A stretch of DNA of 64,000 bases, from assembly GCA_034422835.1 (NCBI GenBank), contig DAOUJJ010000007.1:281778-345777 (forward strand), written 5' to 3'. Shown here in pieces: positions 16,252 to 25,600 of this stretch (the first letter of the stretch is position 1; the number at the start of each line of letters is the position of its first letter). The notes beneath the pieces are model-generated. The model was not told the origin of the DNA. It did not search any database and was given only the letters and a program-made list of their open reading frames with translations. The DNA comes from VXMO01 sp034422835. GTDB taxonomy: Bacteria; Chloroflexota; Dehalococcoidia; UBA6926. The translations under genes and the position numbers were made by a program.

Positions 16252-16637
16252 GCTTCCGAAATCCGAGCGATCCTGTGTATTCCATCCGCGTTGCCGCGCG
16301 TCTGGTCGGTCTGCACGTGCAGACGCTGCGCTATTACGAGCGGAACGGGATGGTGCAGCCACAACGTTCCCGCGGCAACGTGCGTTATTACAGTGATGCG
16401 GACCTTGAGAGAATCCAGAAAATCAAGTCGCTCATCGATGAGCTTGGCGTCAATCTTGCCGGCGCGGAGGTGATCATGCGGATGAGCGGGCGCATGGCGG
16501 AGATGGAACAGCGCATCAAGGACCTTGAGGGCGCGCTGGAGCGGCTGACAGGCGCCAGGGCGCTGGCGGATGGATCAGCAGACGGCACTGAAACACAGAG
16601 AATCAATCGCACTGAAAGCGAGGAAACACGGTCATGA
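16248..16637 (+). CDS. hspR: MerR-family heat-shock repressor (HspR-like)
   Basis: This 129-residue protein has a MerR winged helix-turn-helix (YSIRVAARLVGLHVQTLRYYERNGMVQPQRS), a recognition wing (NVRYYSDADLERIQKI) and a coiled-coil (RMAEMEQRIKDLEGALERL). No metal-binding cysteines are present, as expected of HspR. In actinobacteria HspR represses dnaK and clpB operons with DnaK as co-repressor. Here it lies between dnaJ and clp with 4-base overlaps on both sides, so autogenous control of the operon is likely. The extreme C-terminus (TETQRINRTESEETRS) is polar and probably disordered. Confidence 0.88.
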   Translation: MSFRNPSDPVYSIRVAARLVGLHVQTLRYYERNGMVQPQRSRGNVRYYSDADLERIQKIKSLIDELGVNLAGAEVIMRMSGRMAEMEQRIKDLEGALERLTGARALADGSADGTETQRINRTESEETRS

Positions 16638-19099
16638 TGAGCCCTGATCGCTTCACGGCCGGAGCGCAGGAGGCGCTCGCCGTGGCGCAGCAGACGGTGA
16701 TGGATATGAGCCACAGTCAACTGGACGTGGAGCATATTGTCTATGCGATTTTCCAGCAGCCGGACAGTCAAGCCATCATGCTGCTGGAGCGGCTGGACAT
16801 CGATGTTGACGCGATGGCGGATCGATTCGAGGGTGTGCTGAACAGCGCGCCAAAGGTGGCGGGCGGCACGACACAGCTCTATCTGACACCGCGAACACAG
16901 GGCCTTTTGACGGGCGCGACAACGGCGTCCAAGAGGCTCAATTCCGAGCAAATCGGGACTGAGCACCTGCTGCTTGGCGCAGTGGGCGTGAATAACGGCG
17001 ATTCTCACACCATTTTCCAGGAATTCAACCTGACGCCGCCGCGCCTTGAGACGGCGCTTAAGGAGGCTCAGGGAGGCTCGGACGGCGCCGCTGACGCCGG
17101 AAAAGGGCGCTCTGAGCGGTCGTCCCGGGCGTTGGACCGCTACACCATCGATCTGACGACGTTGGCCGAAGAGGGCAAGTTGGACCCGGTCATCGGGCGG
17201 CAGGTTGAGATCCAGCGGGTGATGCAGATACTGACGCGCCGCACCAAGAACAACCCGGTCATCATCGGCGAGGCGGGCGTCGGCAAGACGGCTATCGCCG
17301 AGGGGCTGGCACAGCGGATTATCGCCAAGGACGTGCCAGAGTCGTTGAGCCATGCGCGGGTGCATGCGCTGGATATGGGGGCGTTGGTTGCGGGGGCAAA
17401 GTTCCGCGGCGAATTCGAGGAGCGCGTCAAGAACGTTCTGAACGACGTGCGGAGCGCACACGGCGACATCGTGCTGTTCATCGATGAGCTGCATACGGTC
17501 GTGGGCGCGGGCGCTGCCGAGGGATCGATGGACGCCTCCAACATGCTCAAGCCGGCGCTGTCCCGGGGCGAGCTACAGGCGGTGGGCGCGACGACGCTGG
17601 ACGAGTACCGCAAGCACATCGAGAAGGACACGGCGCTGGAGCGGCGCTTCCAACCTGTGTATATCGAGGAGCCGTCCGTGGAGGACGCGATCCGTATTCT
17701 CCAGGGTGTCGCGCCGCGCTATGAGGCTCACCACAAGGTGACCATCACACCGGATGCGCTCGAGGCCGCCGTGCGGCTGAGCGCGCGGTACATCACGGAC
17801 CGGCAGTTGCCGGACAAGGCCATCGACCTCATCGACGAAGCGGGATCGCGGCTGCGGATCGACGCGGAATCGCACACGCCCGAGCTCAAGCAGATGGCGG
17901 AGCGGATGCGTCAGCTGGAAATCGAGAGTGAGGCAGCATCGCAGCGAGAGAATTACGAAGAAGCCGCGCGCCTCAAGCAGGAGCAGGCGCAGCTGCAGAA
18001 CGACTACGACACAGCGTTCTCCACATGGACACAGGAAAAGAAAATCCGCAACACCGTTGAGGCGGAGGACATCGCGACGCTGATTTCGGAGTGGACGGGC
18101 GTGCCGGTAAGCCGAATGCTGGAGGAAGAGACGCACCGGCTGACGCGGATGGAAGAGGAACTACATCGGCGCGTCATCGGGCAGGAGCAGGCCGTTACTG
18201 CGCTGTCCGACGCGATCCGGCGCGCGCGGGCGGGACTGAAAGACCCGGAACGCCCCATCGGCAGTTTCATCTTCCTGGGGCCAACTGGCGTCGGCAAGAC
18301 GGAGTTGGCGCGGGCGCTTGCGCAGTTCCTGTTCGGCGACGAGGAGGCGATGATCCGGCTCGATATGTCGGAGTACGGCGAGCGGCATGAGGTCTCGCGG
18401 CTTGTGGGCGCCCCGCCCGGGTACATCGGGTATGACGACGGCGGCCAACTGACGGAACTGGTGCGTCGGCGTCCGTATCGGGTGATCCTGTTCGACGAGA
18501 TCGAGAAGGCGCACCCGGACGTGTTCAACATGTTCCTCCAGATACTGGAGGACGGACGGCTGACGGACGGGCACGGTCGGACGGTGGATTTCCGCAACAC
18601 GGTCATCATCATGACGTCCAACCTTGGCACTGAGATTCTTCAACGGGAGCAGATCGGGCTGCTGCGCAACACGAACGGGGCGCAGGCGTTCCAGGACCTT
18701 CAGCGGTCCGTGGATCAGGCGCTCAAGAAGGCGTTCCGGCCGGAGTTCATCAACCGCATCGACGAGATCATCGTGTTCGAGCCGCTGAGCGAGGAGCAGA
18801 TTCTGCAGATCGTGGATCTGATGGTGGCGGAGGTGCAGGAGCGGCTGGACGAGAAGAGCCTGCGGATCACACTGACGGACGCGGCACGGGAGTGGCTGGC
18901 CAAGGTTGGCTTCGATCCATCCTTTGGCGCGAGGCCGCTGAGGCGGGCCGTGCAGCGGCACGTTGAGAATGTGCTGGCGCGGGAGATTCTTGAGGGGCGA
19001 TTCTCTGACGGGGACGAGATTTCGGTGGACATTGGCGACGAGGAGCTGACGTTCACGAAGGTTGGCACTGCGGCACCGGCCGTGGCGGCGGGGGTCTAG
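16634..19099 (+). CDS. Clp ATPase (ClpB/ClpC type) with short middle domain
   Basis: This 821-residue AAA+ unfoldase has a double Clp N-domain (1-about 145), a first AAA module with Walker A GEAGVGKT near 212 and Walker B VLFIDELHT, a short middle segment with a UVR-like YEEAARLKQEQ near 441, and a second AAA module with GPTGVGKT near 549. The long ClpB coiled-coil propeller is lacking, so the layout is nearer ClpC, although the operon partners (DnaJ, HspR) are those of ClpB. The IGF/IGL-type ClpP loop is not obvious to me. It ends overlapping the next gene's GTG. Confidence 0.9.
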   Translation: MMSPDRFTAGAQEALAVAQQTVMDMSHSQLDVEHIVYAIFQQPDSQAIMLLERLDIDVDAMADRFEGVLNSAPKVAGGTTQLYLTPRTQGLLTGATTASKRLNSEQIGTEHLLLGAVGVNNGDSHTIFQEFNLTPPRLETALKEAQGGSDGAADAGKGRSERSSRALDRYTIDLTTLAEEGKLDPVIGRQVEIQRVMQILTRRTKNNPVIIGEAGVGKTAIAEGLAQRIIAKDVPESLSHARVHALDMGALVAGAKFRGEFEERVKNVLNDVRSAHGDIVLFIDELHTVVGAGAAEGSMDASNMLKPALSRGELQAVGATTLDEYRKHIEKDTALERRFQPVYIEEPSVEDAIRILQGVAPRYEAHHKVTITPDALEAAVRLSARYITDRQLPDKAIDLIDEAGSRLRIDAESHTPELKQMAERMRQLEIESEAASQRENYEEAARLKQEQAQLQNDYDTAFSTWTQEKKIRNTVEAEDIATLISEWTGVPVSRMLEEETHRLTRMEEELHRRVIGQEQAVTALSDAIRRARAGLKDPERPIGSFIFLGPTGVGKTELARALAQFLFGDEEAMIRLDMSEYGERHEVSRLVGAPPGYIGYDDGGQLTELVRRRPYRVILFDEIEKAHPDVFNMFLQILEDGRLTDGHGRTVDFRNTVIIMTSNLGTEILQREQIGLLRNTNGAQAFQDLQRSVDQALKKAFRPEFINRIDEIIVFEPLSEEQILQIVDLMVAEVQERLDEKSLRITLTDAAREWLAKVGFDPSFGARPLRRAVQRHVENVLAREILEGRFSDGDEISVDIGDEELTFTKVGTAAPAVAAGV

Positions 19100-19974
19100 T
19101 GACTGATTATCCGTTGGGAGAGGGGTTTGTCTCCGTTGAGGGGATGCGCCTGCAGTACGTGGAGGCGGGGCCGAGCGACGGGCCGCCGCTCGTGTTCCTG
19201 CACGGAATCGGCGGGGGCATCGAGGACTGGTGGGCGAACCTGGGGTATTTCGGCGAGCAGGGGTACCGGGTTCTCGCGCCCAGCTCCCCGGGGCACGGCA
19301 CGTCCGATTATCCCCATGACGGCTGGAATCCGGCTGAAAGCGGCAAGACAATCATGGCGCTGCTGGACGCGTGGGGAATCGAAACGGCCTCGCTGATTGG
19401 GCACTCTGCGGGCGGGATATCGGCGATATTGGCCACGCTTGAGAGCCCGGAGAGGGTGACGGGCCTTGTGCTCGTCTCGCCGGGCGGTCTGACGCGGAAG
19501 GTTGGATGGCCGCTAAGGCTGGTGACCATTCCATTCCTAGGAGAGGCGCTGTGGCAGCCACGGTTACTGTCCGGGCATCGGGCGAGCAAGACCATCTTCG
19601 CCGATGAAGACCTGGTGAATCGCAGGATCATGGATGAGTGGGTATCCCGGCAACGGGGGTCGCAACAGCGTAAAGCGTTCTTCAAGCTGCTGCGGGAGGG
19701 GCTTACCGTGCAGGGGCTCAAGCATAAGTACGATTTGCGGGACCGCGTGCGCGGCATTCACTGTCCAACGCTGATTTTCTGGGGGCGGGAGGATATTATA
19801 GTGCCGTCGCCGGAGAGGCAGGAAGGACACTTGCTGTCATGGCCGGAGGCGGAGTTCATGGAGCTATCGCCGTCCGGGCACTGGCCGCAGGTGGAGCAGG
19901 CTGAGGTGTTCAACCGGGAGACGGCAGGGTTTCTAACGAAGGTGGTTACCCCGTCCGAGAGCTCGAACCCCTAA
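19099..19974 (+). CDS. Alpha/beta-hydrolase
   Basis: This 291-residue alpha/beta-hydrolase fold protein has the oxyanion motif FLHGIGGGIEDWW, nucleophile elbow GHSAGG (Ser about 101), an acid in the FWGREDIIVP segment, and catalytic His in SGHWPQVEQ. A lid insertion lies at about 150-215. The GTG start overlaps the clp stop, so it is co-transcribed with the heat-shock operon at least partly by readthrough. The substrate is not evident; related proteins include C-C hydrolases and lipid or ester hydrolases. Nothing in it suggests secretion. Confidence 0.88.
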   Translation: MTDYPLGEGFVSVEGMRLQYVEAGPSDGPPLVFLHGIGGGIEDWWANLGYFGEQGYRVLAPSSPGHGTSDYPHDGWNPAESGKTIMALLDAWGIETASLIGHSAGGISAILATLESPERVTGLVLVSPGGLTRKVGWPLRLVTIPFLGEALWQPRLLSGHRASKTIFADEDLVNRRIMDEWVSRQRGSQQRKAFFKLLREGLTVQGLKHKYDLRDRVRGIHCPTLIFWGREDIIVPSPERQEGHLLSWPEAEFMELSPSGHWPQVEQAEVFNRETAGFLTKVVTPSESSNP

Positions 19975-20046
19975 TCCTGACTCTCTCCCTGAGGCGGGCA
20001 AGCGGCATGGCAGGCGCGATGCCCCACTTGGCGATATTATCTGGAC

Positions 20047-20328
20047 ATGAACATTCAATCGAAAGCGCCGACGGTCTTGGCCTTGGCTGTGCTTCTCGGC
20101 GCTACCTTCGTCGGTTGGTATTGGGTCTGGGGAATCTTTTTCCTGTACTGGGCCGTGTTCGGAATCGTGAGAGGTGAAGCCTTCGTGGTGCAACCCGTTT
20201 CACGGGACAAAAGCCCGGCACTCTTCTGGCTGATAAGCATTTCATGGGTGGTTCTCGCCGGGCTCACCATCTTATACGATTTCTTCCCCGACACCGCACT
20301 AATCTGGTCGGGAGATGGCAATGGCTAA
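20047..20328 (+). CDS. Small two-span membrane protein
   Basis: This 93-residue protein has two hydrophobic segments: about 11-42 (VLALAVLLGATFVGWYWVWGI and onward, probably one long or two tight helices) and about 60-80 (ALFWLISISWVVLAGLTILY). No family is recognised. It overlaps the start of the Rieske oxygenase by 14 bases, so translation is linked to the oxygenase and reductase genes. It may anchor or assist the oxygenase complex at the membrane, but this is only inferred from position. Confidence 0.65.
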   Translation: MNIQSKAPTVLALAVLLGATFVGWYWVWGIFFLYWAVFGIVRGEAFVVQPVSRDKSPALFWLISISWVVLAGLTILYDFFPDTALIWSGDGNG

Positions 20329-21466
20329 TCAAAGAGGGATGCCCATCCTGCCGGTTGAGGCCTACACCTCACAGGAGTGGTTCGACCGGGAGCAGGAGCG
20401 CATATTCTCGCGCACATGGGCCTGCGCCGGCTTTGCTGAGGACATAAGCAAGCCGGGGCAGTACGTATCCGTTCAGGCAGGGCTGAACAACATATTCATC
20501 GTAATGGGGCGGGACAGGCGGTTGAGAGCGTTCCACAACATCTGCCGCCACAGGGGAACGCAACTGTTGCGGGCCGTGGGCGAGACTCAACGGGCCATCG
20601 TCTGTCCCTATCATGACTGGACGTATGACCTGGAAGGCCGTCTGATTTCCGTGCCCGCCAGGGAGAGTCATTTCCCGGATGTTGACTTTGACGGCATCCA
20701 CCTCAAGAAGGCGTCCGTGGACATGTGGCGGGGGATGCTGTGGGTACACCCGGACGAGAACGCGGGCTCAATCATGGATTGGTTCGGCGAGGTGGAACCT
20801 TACCTGGGGCCGCATGACGTGGAGAATCTGGTGGAGTACCCGGACGGCCGCACCGAGCACGTCATCCAAGCCAACTGGAAGATCGTCGTGGAGAACTACA
20901 TCGATGGCTACCATCTTGCGCACCTCCACTCCGGCACGCTGGCGATGTACGATCATTCACGAATCGAATCGGGATTCGTAGGACCCCACTTCGCTTTTTG
21001 GGAGCCCCTTGCACCGGAGTACGCAGAGAACGTGGAGAAGAACGCTCCCTATCCCCTGGTTGTTCCGGTAGAGAAGGTTGGCGCATGGGTGCCGATGTTG
21101 TTCCCCGGCATAGGGCTGGGGGAGTCGGAGAGTTCCTGGTCCCTGTTCCATATAACTCCTCTCGCCCCCGACCGCACCAGGGTGGTCACGCGCACCAGAG
21201 TGGCCGCCGCCTCTTCCTGGGCTTTCGTACGCCAGCAGTTTCGCTCATATAGCTTCTGGACCAATCGAGTCTCGGGCAAGTACAAGGGTGATGGGGACGA
21301 TCCCATGGCATCCGGCGACTTCATGGCAGAGGACATCTACGCTTGCGAGCAACAGCAGAAGTCCCTCAAAAGCCCTTACTTCGAGCACGGCCCTTCATCT
21401 GTAGGCGAGGCCGGCGTGCGGGGTCACCAGGAGCTCGTGAAGGCCTGGGTCGAGGGCGAAAGGTGA
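20315..21466 (+). CDS. Rieske non-heme iron oxygenase, alpha subunit
   Basis: This 383-residue ring-hydroxylating-type oxygenase has the Rieske [2Fe-2S] ligands in CRHRG (C77, H79) and CPYHDW (C97, H100). The mononuclear iron motif NYIDGYHLAHLH is near 195-207. It accepts electrons from the reductase encoded by the next, overlapping gene. The two-component set (oxygenase plus FAD/NAD/plant-ferredoxin reductase) is like the glycine betaine, carnitine and stachydrine demethylases as well as some aromatic oxygenases. The sequence does not settle the substrate. No beta subunit is present, which favours the homotrimeric alpha-only class. Confidence 0.93.
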   Translation: MAMANQRGMPILPVEAYTSQEWFDREQERIFSRTWACAGFAEDISKPGQYVSVQAGLNNIFIVMGRDRRLRAFHNICRHRGTQLLRAVGETQRAIVCPYHDWTYDLEGRLISVPARESHFPDVDFDGIHLKKASVDMWRGMLWVHPDENAGSIMDWFGEVEPYLGPHDVENLVEYPDGRTEHVIQANWKIVVENYIDGYHLAHLHSGTLAMYDHSRIESGFVGPHFAFWEPLAPEYAENVEKNAPYPLVVPVEKVGAWVPMLFPGIGLGESESSWSLFHITPLAPDRTRVVTRTRVAAASSWAFVRQQFRSYSFWTNRVSGKYKGDGDDPMASGDFMAEDIYACEQQQKSLKSPYFEHGPSSVGEAGVRGHQELVKAWVEGER

Positions 21467-22521
21467 CTGGTGAATTCCATCGCTTGCGGGTAATCGAGAC
21501 CCGTCCTGAGACCGAGCATTCGACGAGCGTTCTGTTCGAAGTTCCACCGGAACTGCGCGAGATATTCCGCTGGAAGGCCGGACAGCACATCACCCTGCGC
21601 TTTTATCTAGGTGGCGAAGAGGTTCGACGCCCCTATTCCATTTCCGACGCGCCGGAGGCCGGAACTCTCCTGCGCATCACCGTCAAGCGACATAAGGGAG
21701 GCCTTGTCTCTAACCACGTTAACGAGGAAGTGGCCGCCGGCGACATCATCGACGTGATGCCGCCCTTCGGTGGCTTCTATCTTGATCCGGATCCCAGAGC
21801 GAGGCGCACCTACTATTTCTTCGGCGCAGGCAGCGGCATCACGCCCTTGTTCGCCATGATCCGCTCAGTTCTTCATGCCGAGCCTTATTCGGCGGTTCGC
21901 CTGGCCTACGGCAACGTCAACGCCGACTCTGTCATCTTTCGCGAGAAACTGGCACGTATGGAGGAACAGTTCGGGGAACGTATGACAGTTCGCCACGTCC
22001 TGTCGTCCCCCTCCCGGCTGTCATCTTTCCGCTACTGGAAGCGGGGGTGGATCGACGCCGGGCGTGTAGCCGAGTTCATAGAGGAACATCCACCCTATGC
22101 CCAGGACACCCGGTACTATGTTTGCGGTCCGGCAGGTATGAACGCCACCGTGCGGGGCGCGCTCGCAGGAATGGACGTACCGAACGCGCGCATTCACATG
22201 GAGAACTACGGCGCCGTCACGCCGCCCGACGATTCGGTCGCGGGTATAGCGGCGGAGGCCACAGTACGGCTCAGAGGCACAACTTCGTCGGTGGTGGTAT
22301 CGGCAGGACAGACGGTGCTGAACGCGGTGCGGGCCGTGAACGAAACTCCTCCCTATTCCTGCGAATCGGGAGTCTGCGGAGCCTGCCGGGCGAGGCTGCG
22401 GCGCGGAAAAGTGCATCTCCGGGCACGCATGGCTCTCACCGACGCTGAGATCTCTAGGGGCGCAATCCTCACCTGTCAGGCTCTCCCCACAACACTGCAA
22501 CTGACCGTAGATTACGATTGA
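21463..22521 (+). CDS. Rieske oxygenase reductase (FAD/NAD domain plus plant-type ferredoxin)
   Basis: This 352-residue electron-transfer protein has a ferredoxin-reductase FAD domain (RRPYSISDAPEAG near 60), an NAD domain (YYFFGAGSGITPLFAMI near 120 and YYVCGPAGMN near 220), and a C-terminal plant-type [2Fe-2S] domain with CESGVCGACRARL and the last ligand in AILTCQALP. It is class IA/PaaE-like in order. The GTG at 21463 overlaps the oxygenase stop and gives a normal N-terminus; the longer frame from 21343 is out of place inside the oxygenase gene. It hands electrons from NAD(P)H to the Rieske centre. Confidence 0.93.
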   Translation: MTGEFHRLRVIETRPETEHSTSVLFEVPPELREIFRWKAGQHITLRFYLGGEEVRRPYSISDAPEAGTLLRITVKRHKGGLVSNHVNEEVAAGDIIDVMPPFGGFYLDPDPRARRTYYFFGAGSGITPLFAMIRSVLHAEPYSAVRLAYGNVNADSVIFREKLARMEEQFGERMTVRHVLSSPSRLSSFRYWKRGWIDAGRVAEFIEEHPPYAQDTRYYVCGPAGMNATVRGALAGMDVPNARIHMENYGAVTPPDDSVAGIAAEATVRLRGTTSSVVVSAGQTVLNAVRAVNETPPYSCESGVCGACRARLRRGKVHLRARMALTDAEISRGAILTCQALPTTLQLTVDYD

Positions 22522-22624
22522 GTTTTCGCCGAGTTTCTCTTTCTACTCGCGTAGAATTGATTTATCTGGGTGAAAGTGCCCGGAAATGAGCGTTAATCGT
22601 TCGCCCATCTCTGCGCCGCGTGCC

Positions 22625-22630
22625 TATAAT
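22625..22630 (+). promoter_or_regulatory. Probable -10 box of dnaE
   Basis: A perfect TATAAT sits 14 bases before the dnaE start region. No good -35 box is found 16-18 bases upstream. If used, the mRNA would have a leader of only about 5-10 bases, so it would be nearly leaderless; indeed no ribosome site is visible before the ATG. Confidence 0.5.
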
Positions 22631-22644
22631 CAGCATATCTTGTG

Positions 22645-25600
22645 ATGTTTGCGCACCTGCATACACATTCAGAGTTCAGCCTGCTGGATGGCTTGTGCCG
22701 CATTCCCGACCTGGTTGGACACGCTCGCGAGCTTGGATTTGAGTCGCTTGCCCTGACGGATCACGGGAGCCTGTACGGCATCGTCGATTTCTACCGGGAG
22801 GCAAAAGAGGCGGGGATCAAGCCGATCATCGGCGTGGAGGCGTACGTCGCGCCGGGCAGCAGGACGGATCGCACGCCGGGTGACAAGCAGTCGTATCATC
22901 TCGTGCTGCTGGCCAGGAATGATGAGGGATACCACAACCTGCTGCGGCTGGTCAGCATCGCCCATTTGGAGGGCTTTTACTATCGTCCGCGGATGGACCG
23001 CGAGGTGCTGGAGCAGTACGGTTCCGGGCTGATTGCGCTATCGGCGTGCATGGCGGGCGAGGTGGCACGGGCGCTGATGGAGAACCGCCCTGACGACGCG
23101 CGAGAGGCGGCGCTGTGGCACAAGAAGACGTTTGACGGGTATTACATCGAGATTCAGCGGCACCCGGGCATTGCGGAGCTTGATCGGCTGAACACCATGC
23201 TCCTCGATCTGGCGCAAGAGTTGGATATTCCCATCGTCGCGACGAATGACCTGCACTACACGCGGCAGGCGGATGCAGAGGCACATGATGTTCTGCTGTG
23301 CATCCAGACGAACTCGACGGTCGATGACACCAATCGGATGCGGATGGAGGACGACGGGTTCTACCTGAAGTCCGAGGCGGAGATGCGGGAGTTGTTCGCG
23401 GACCTGCCGGAGGCGATCGAGAACGCGGGGCGCATCGCGGACGAGTGCAATCTTGAGTTGGAGTTCAACCGGCTGCTGCTGCCGCAGATCGAACTGCCGG
23501 ACGGGCTTTCTTCGTTCGAGTACCTTGAACGGCTCTGCTACGAGGGATTCGACCAACGGTACGCGGAATACGCGGACACGGAGCGGGCACGCGAGCGGGT
23601 TGCCTACGAACTGGACGTGATCCGGCAGATGGACTTCGCGGACTATTTCCTCGTCGTGTGGGATCTGGTGGCGTATGCGCGCAAGCAGGGAATCCTTGTG
23701 GGAGTGCGCGGGAGCGCGGCGGCCAGCGCGGTGCTGTATTGCCTCTATATCACGAATATCGAGCCGCTCAGATATGACCTCGTCTTCGAGCGGTTCCTGA
23801 ATCTTGAGCGCAAGGAGATGCCGGATATCGACCTTGATATCGAGGACGAGCGGCGGGATGAGTTGATTGACTACGTGACGCGCCGCTACGGCCAGGATCG
23901 CGTGGCGCAGATCATCACGTTTGGCACGTTCGGGGCGCGGGCAGGCATCCGCGACGTTGGGCGGGCGATGGGGATGTCGTTCGGCGAGGTGGACCAGGTG
24001 GCGCGGCTGCTGCCGGCGGGGGCGCATCCGTCATCGCTGCGGGACTCATTGGACAGGCTCCCACAGTTCCGCGACGCCTATGACCGTGATCCGCAAGTGC
24101 AGAAGCTGGTCACGACGGCGATACAGCTTGAGGGGATTGCGCGAAACGCGAGCACGCATGCGGCGGGGGTGGTGATCTCCCGGGAACCGCTAGTGAACGT
24201 GGTACCACTCCAACGGCCGGTCAAGAGCGCGGGGTCGGACGACGACGGTGTGCCGATGACGCAGTGGGATATGCACCGCGTGGCGGAGGCGGGGCTTCTC
24301 AAGCTGGACCTGCTTGGGCTGACGAACCTGACGACGCTGGCGCGGACACGCGATCTGATTGAGCAGCGGCACGGCAAGCGAATCGATATTGACTCGATTC
24401 CGCTCGACGATTCGAAGACCTTTGACCTGCTGTCGTCGGGCAAGACTATGGGACTATTCCAGCTTGAGGGACAGGGGATGACGCGGTGGATCCAGCGGCT
24501 TCAGCCGCGATCACTGAACGAGGTCTCGGCGATGATCGCGCTCTACCGGCCGGGTCCGATGGAGCACATACCGCGCTATATCGACAGCAAGAAGGGTGAG
24601 ATTTCCGCCACGTTCCCGCACGACGACCTCAGGGACATCCTGCATGAGACGTACGGTGTCATCGTGTACCAGGACCAGGTGCTGCAGATTGCACAGCGCT
24701 TTGCGGGGTACAGCCTCGGGCAGGCGGACATCGTGCGCAAGGCGATGGGCAAGAAGGTGCGGGAGATCATGGAGGCGGAGGAACAGGGGTTCCTCACCGG
24801 GTCGGTCAAGAAAGGTTATTCGGAGCACGACGCGCGGGAAATCTTCAGACTCATCGAGCCATTTGCCGGGTATGCGTTCAACAAGGCGCACAGCGTGAGC
24901 TATGCCTATATTGCGTACCAGACGGCGTATTTCAAGGCGAATTATCCGCGTGAATACATGGCGTCACTGCTGAACGCGCACCTGGGGTCGCAGGATCGCG
25001 CGGGGGCAGACGCGGAGGAATGCCGTGCGCTGGGACTGACCGTTGCTCCACCGAGCGTGAACGCAAGCACGGAAGAGTTTTCCATCGAAGACGTTCAGGA
25101 CCCGAATGACGAGTCTCCGGCGGACGACGCTGTGATTCGCGTGGGGCTCTCAGCAATCAAGAACGTGGGGTACGGGGCGGCGCAGGCGCTGGTGGAGGAA
25201 CGCAAGGCGAATGGCGTGTTCAAAGACCTAGGCGATTTCATCGGGCGGGCGGACCTCACGTCGCTCAATCGGCGCGGACTGGAGAACCTGATCAAGGCCG
25301 GGGCGCTGGACGAGCTTGGCGACCGGGCGACGCTGTTGGCCAATGTTGAGCGGATACTCTCATCCGCGTCTCAGCAGCAGCGGCAACGAAACTCATCGCA
25401 GTCCAGCATGTTTGACACGTTGGCGGGCGACCCTGCCCTGGATCTGCCGAGCATTGAATTGACGCCCGCGGATGCTGCAGCGTCAAACGAGGAGAAGGGG
25501 GCGTGGGAGAAGGAACTCATGGGCATCCACTTCTCCAACGATCCGTACCGGGTTCTCCGAGCAGCGCGGTTGCCAGAAGACCTAACACCATGCACGAACG

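Noticed and set aside
18161..19351. 396-codon frame opposite clp and the hydrolase
   Set aside because: Spans two well-supported genes on the other strand and has shadow-type Arg/Pro/His-rich composition.
23038..24027. 329-codon frame opposite dnaE
   Set aside because: Pure antisense shadow of the polymerase coding region, with no recognisable motifs.
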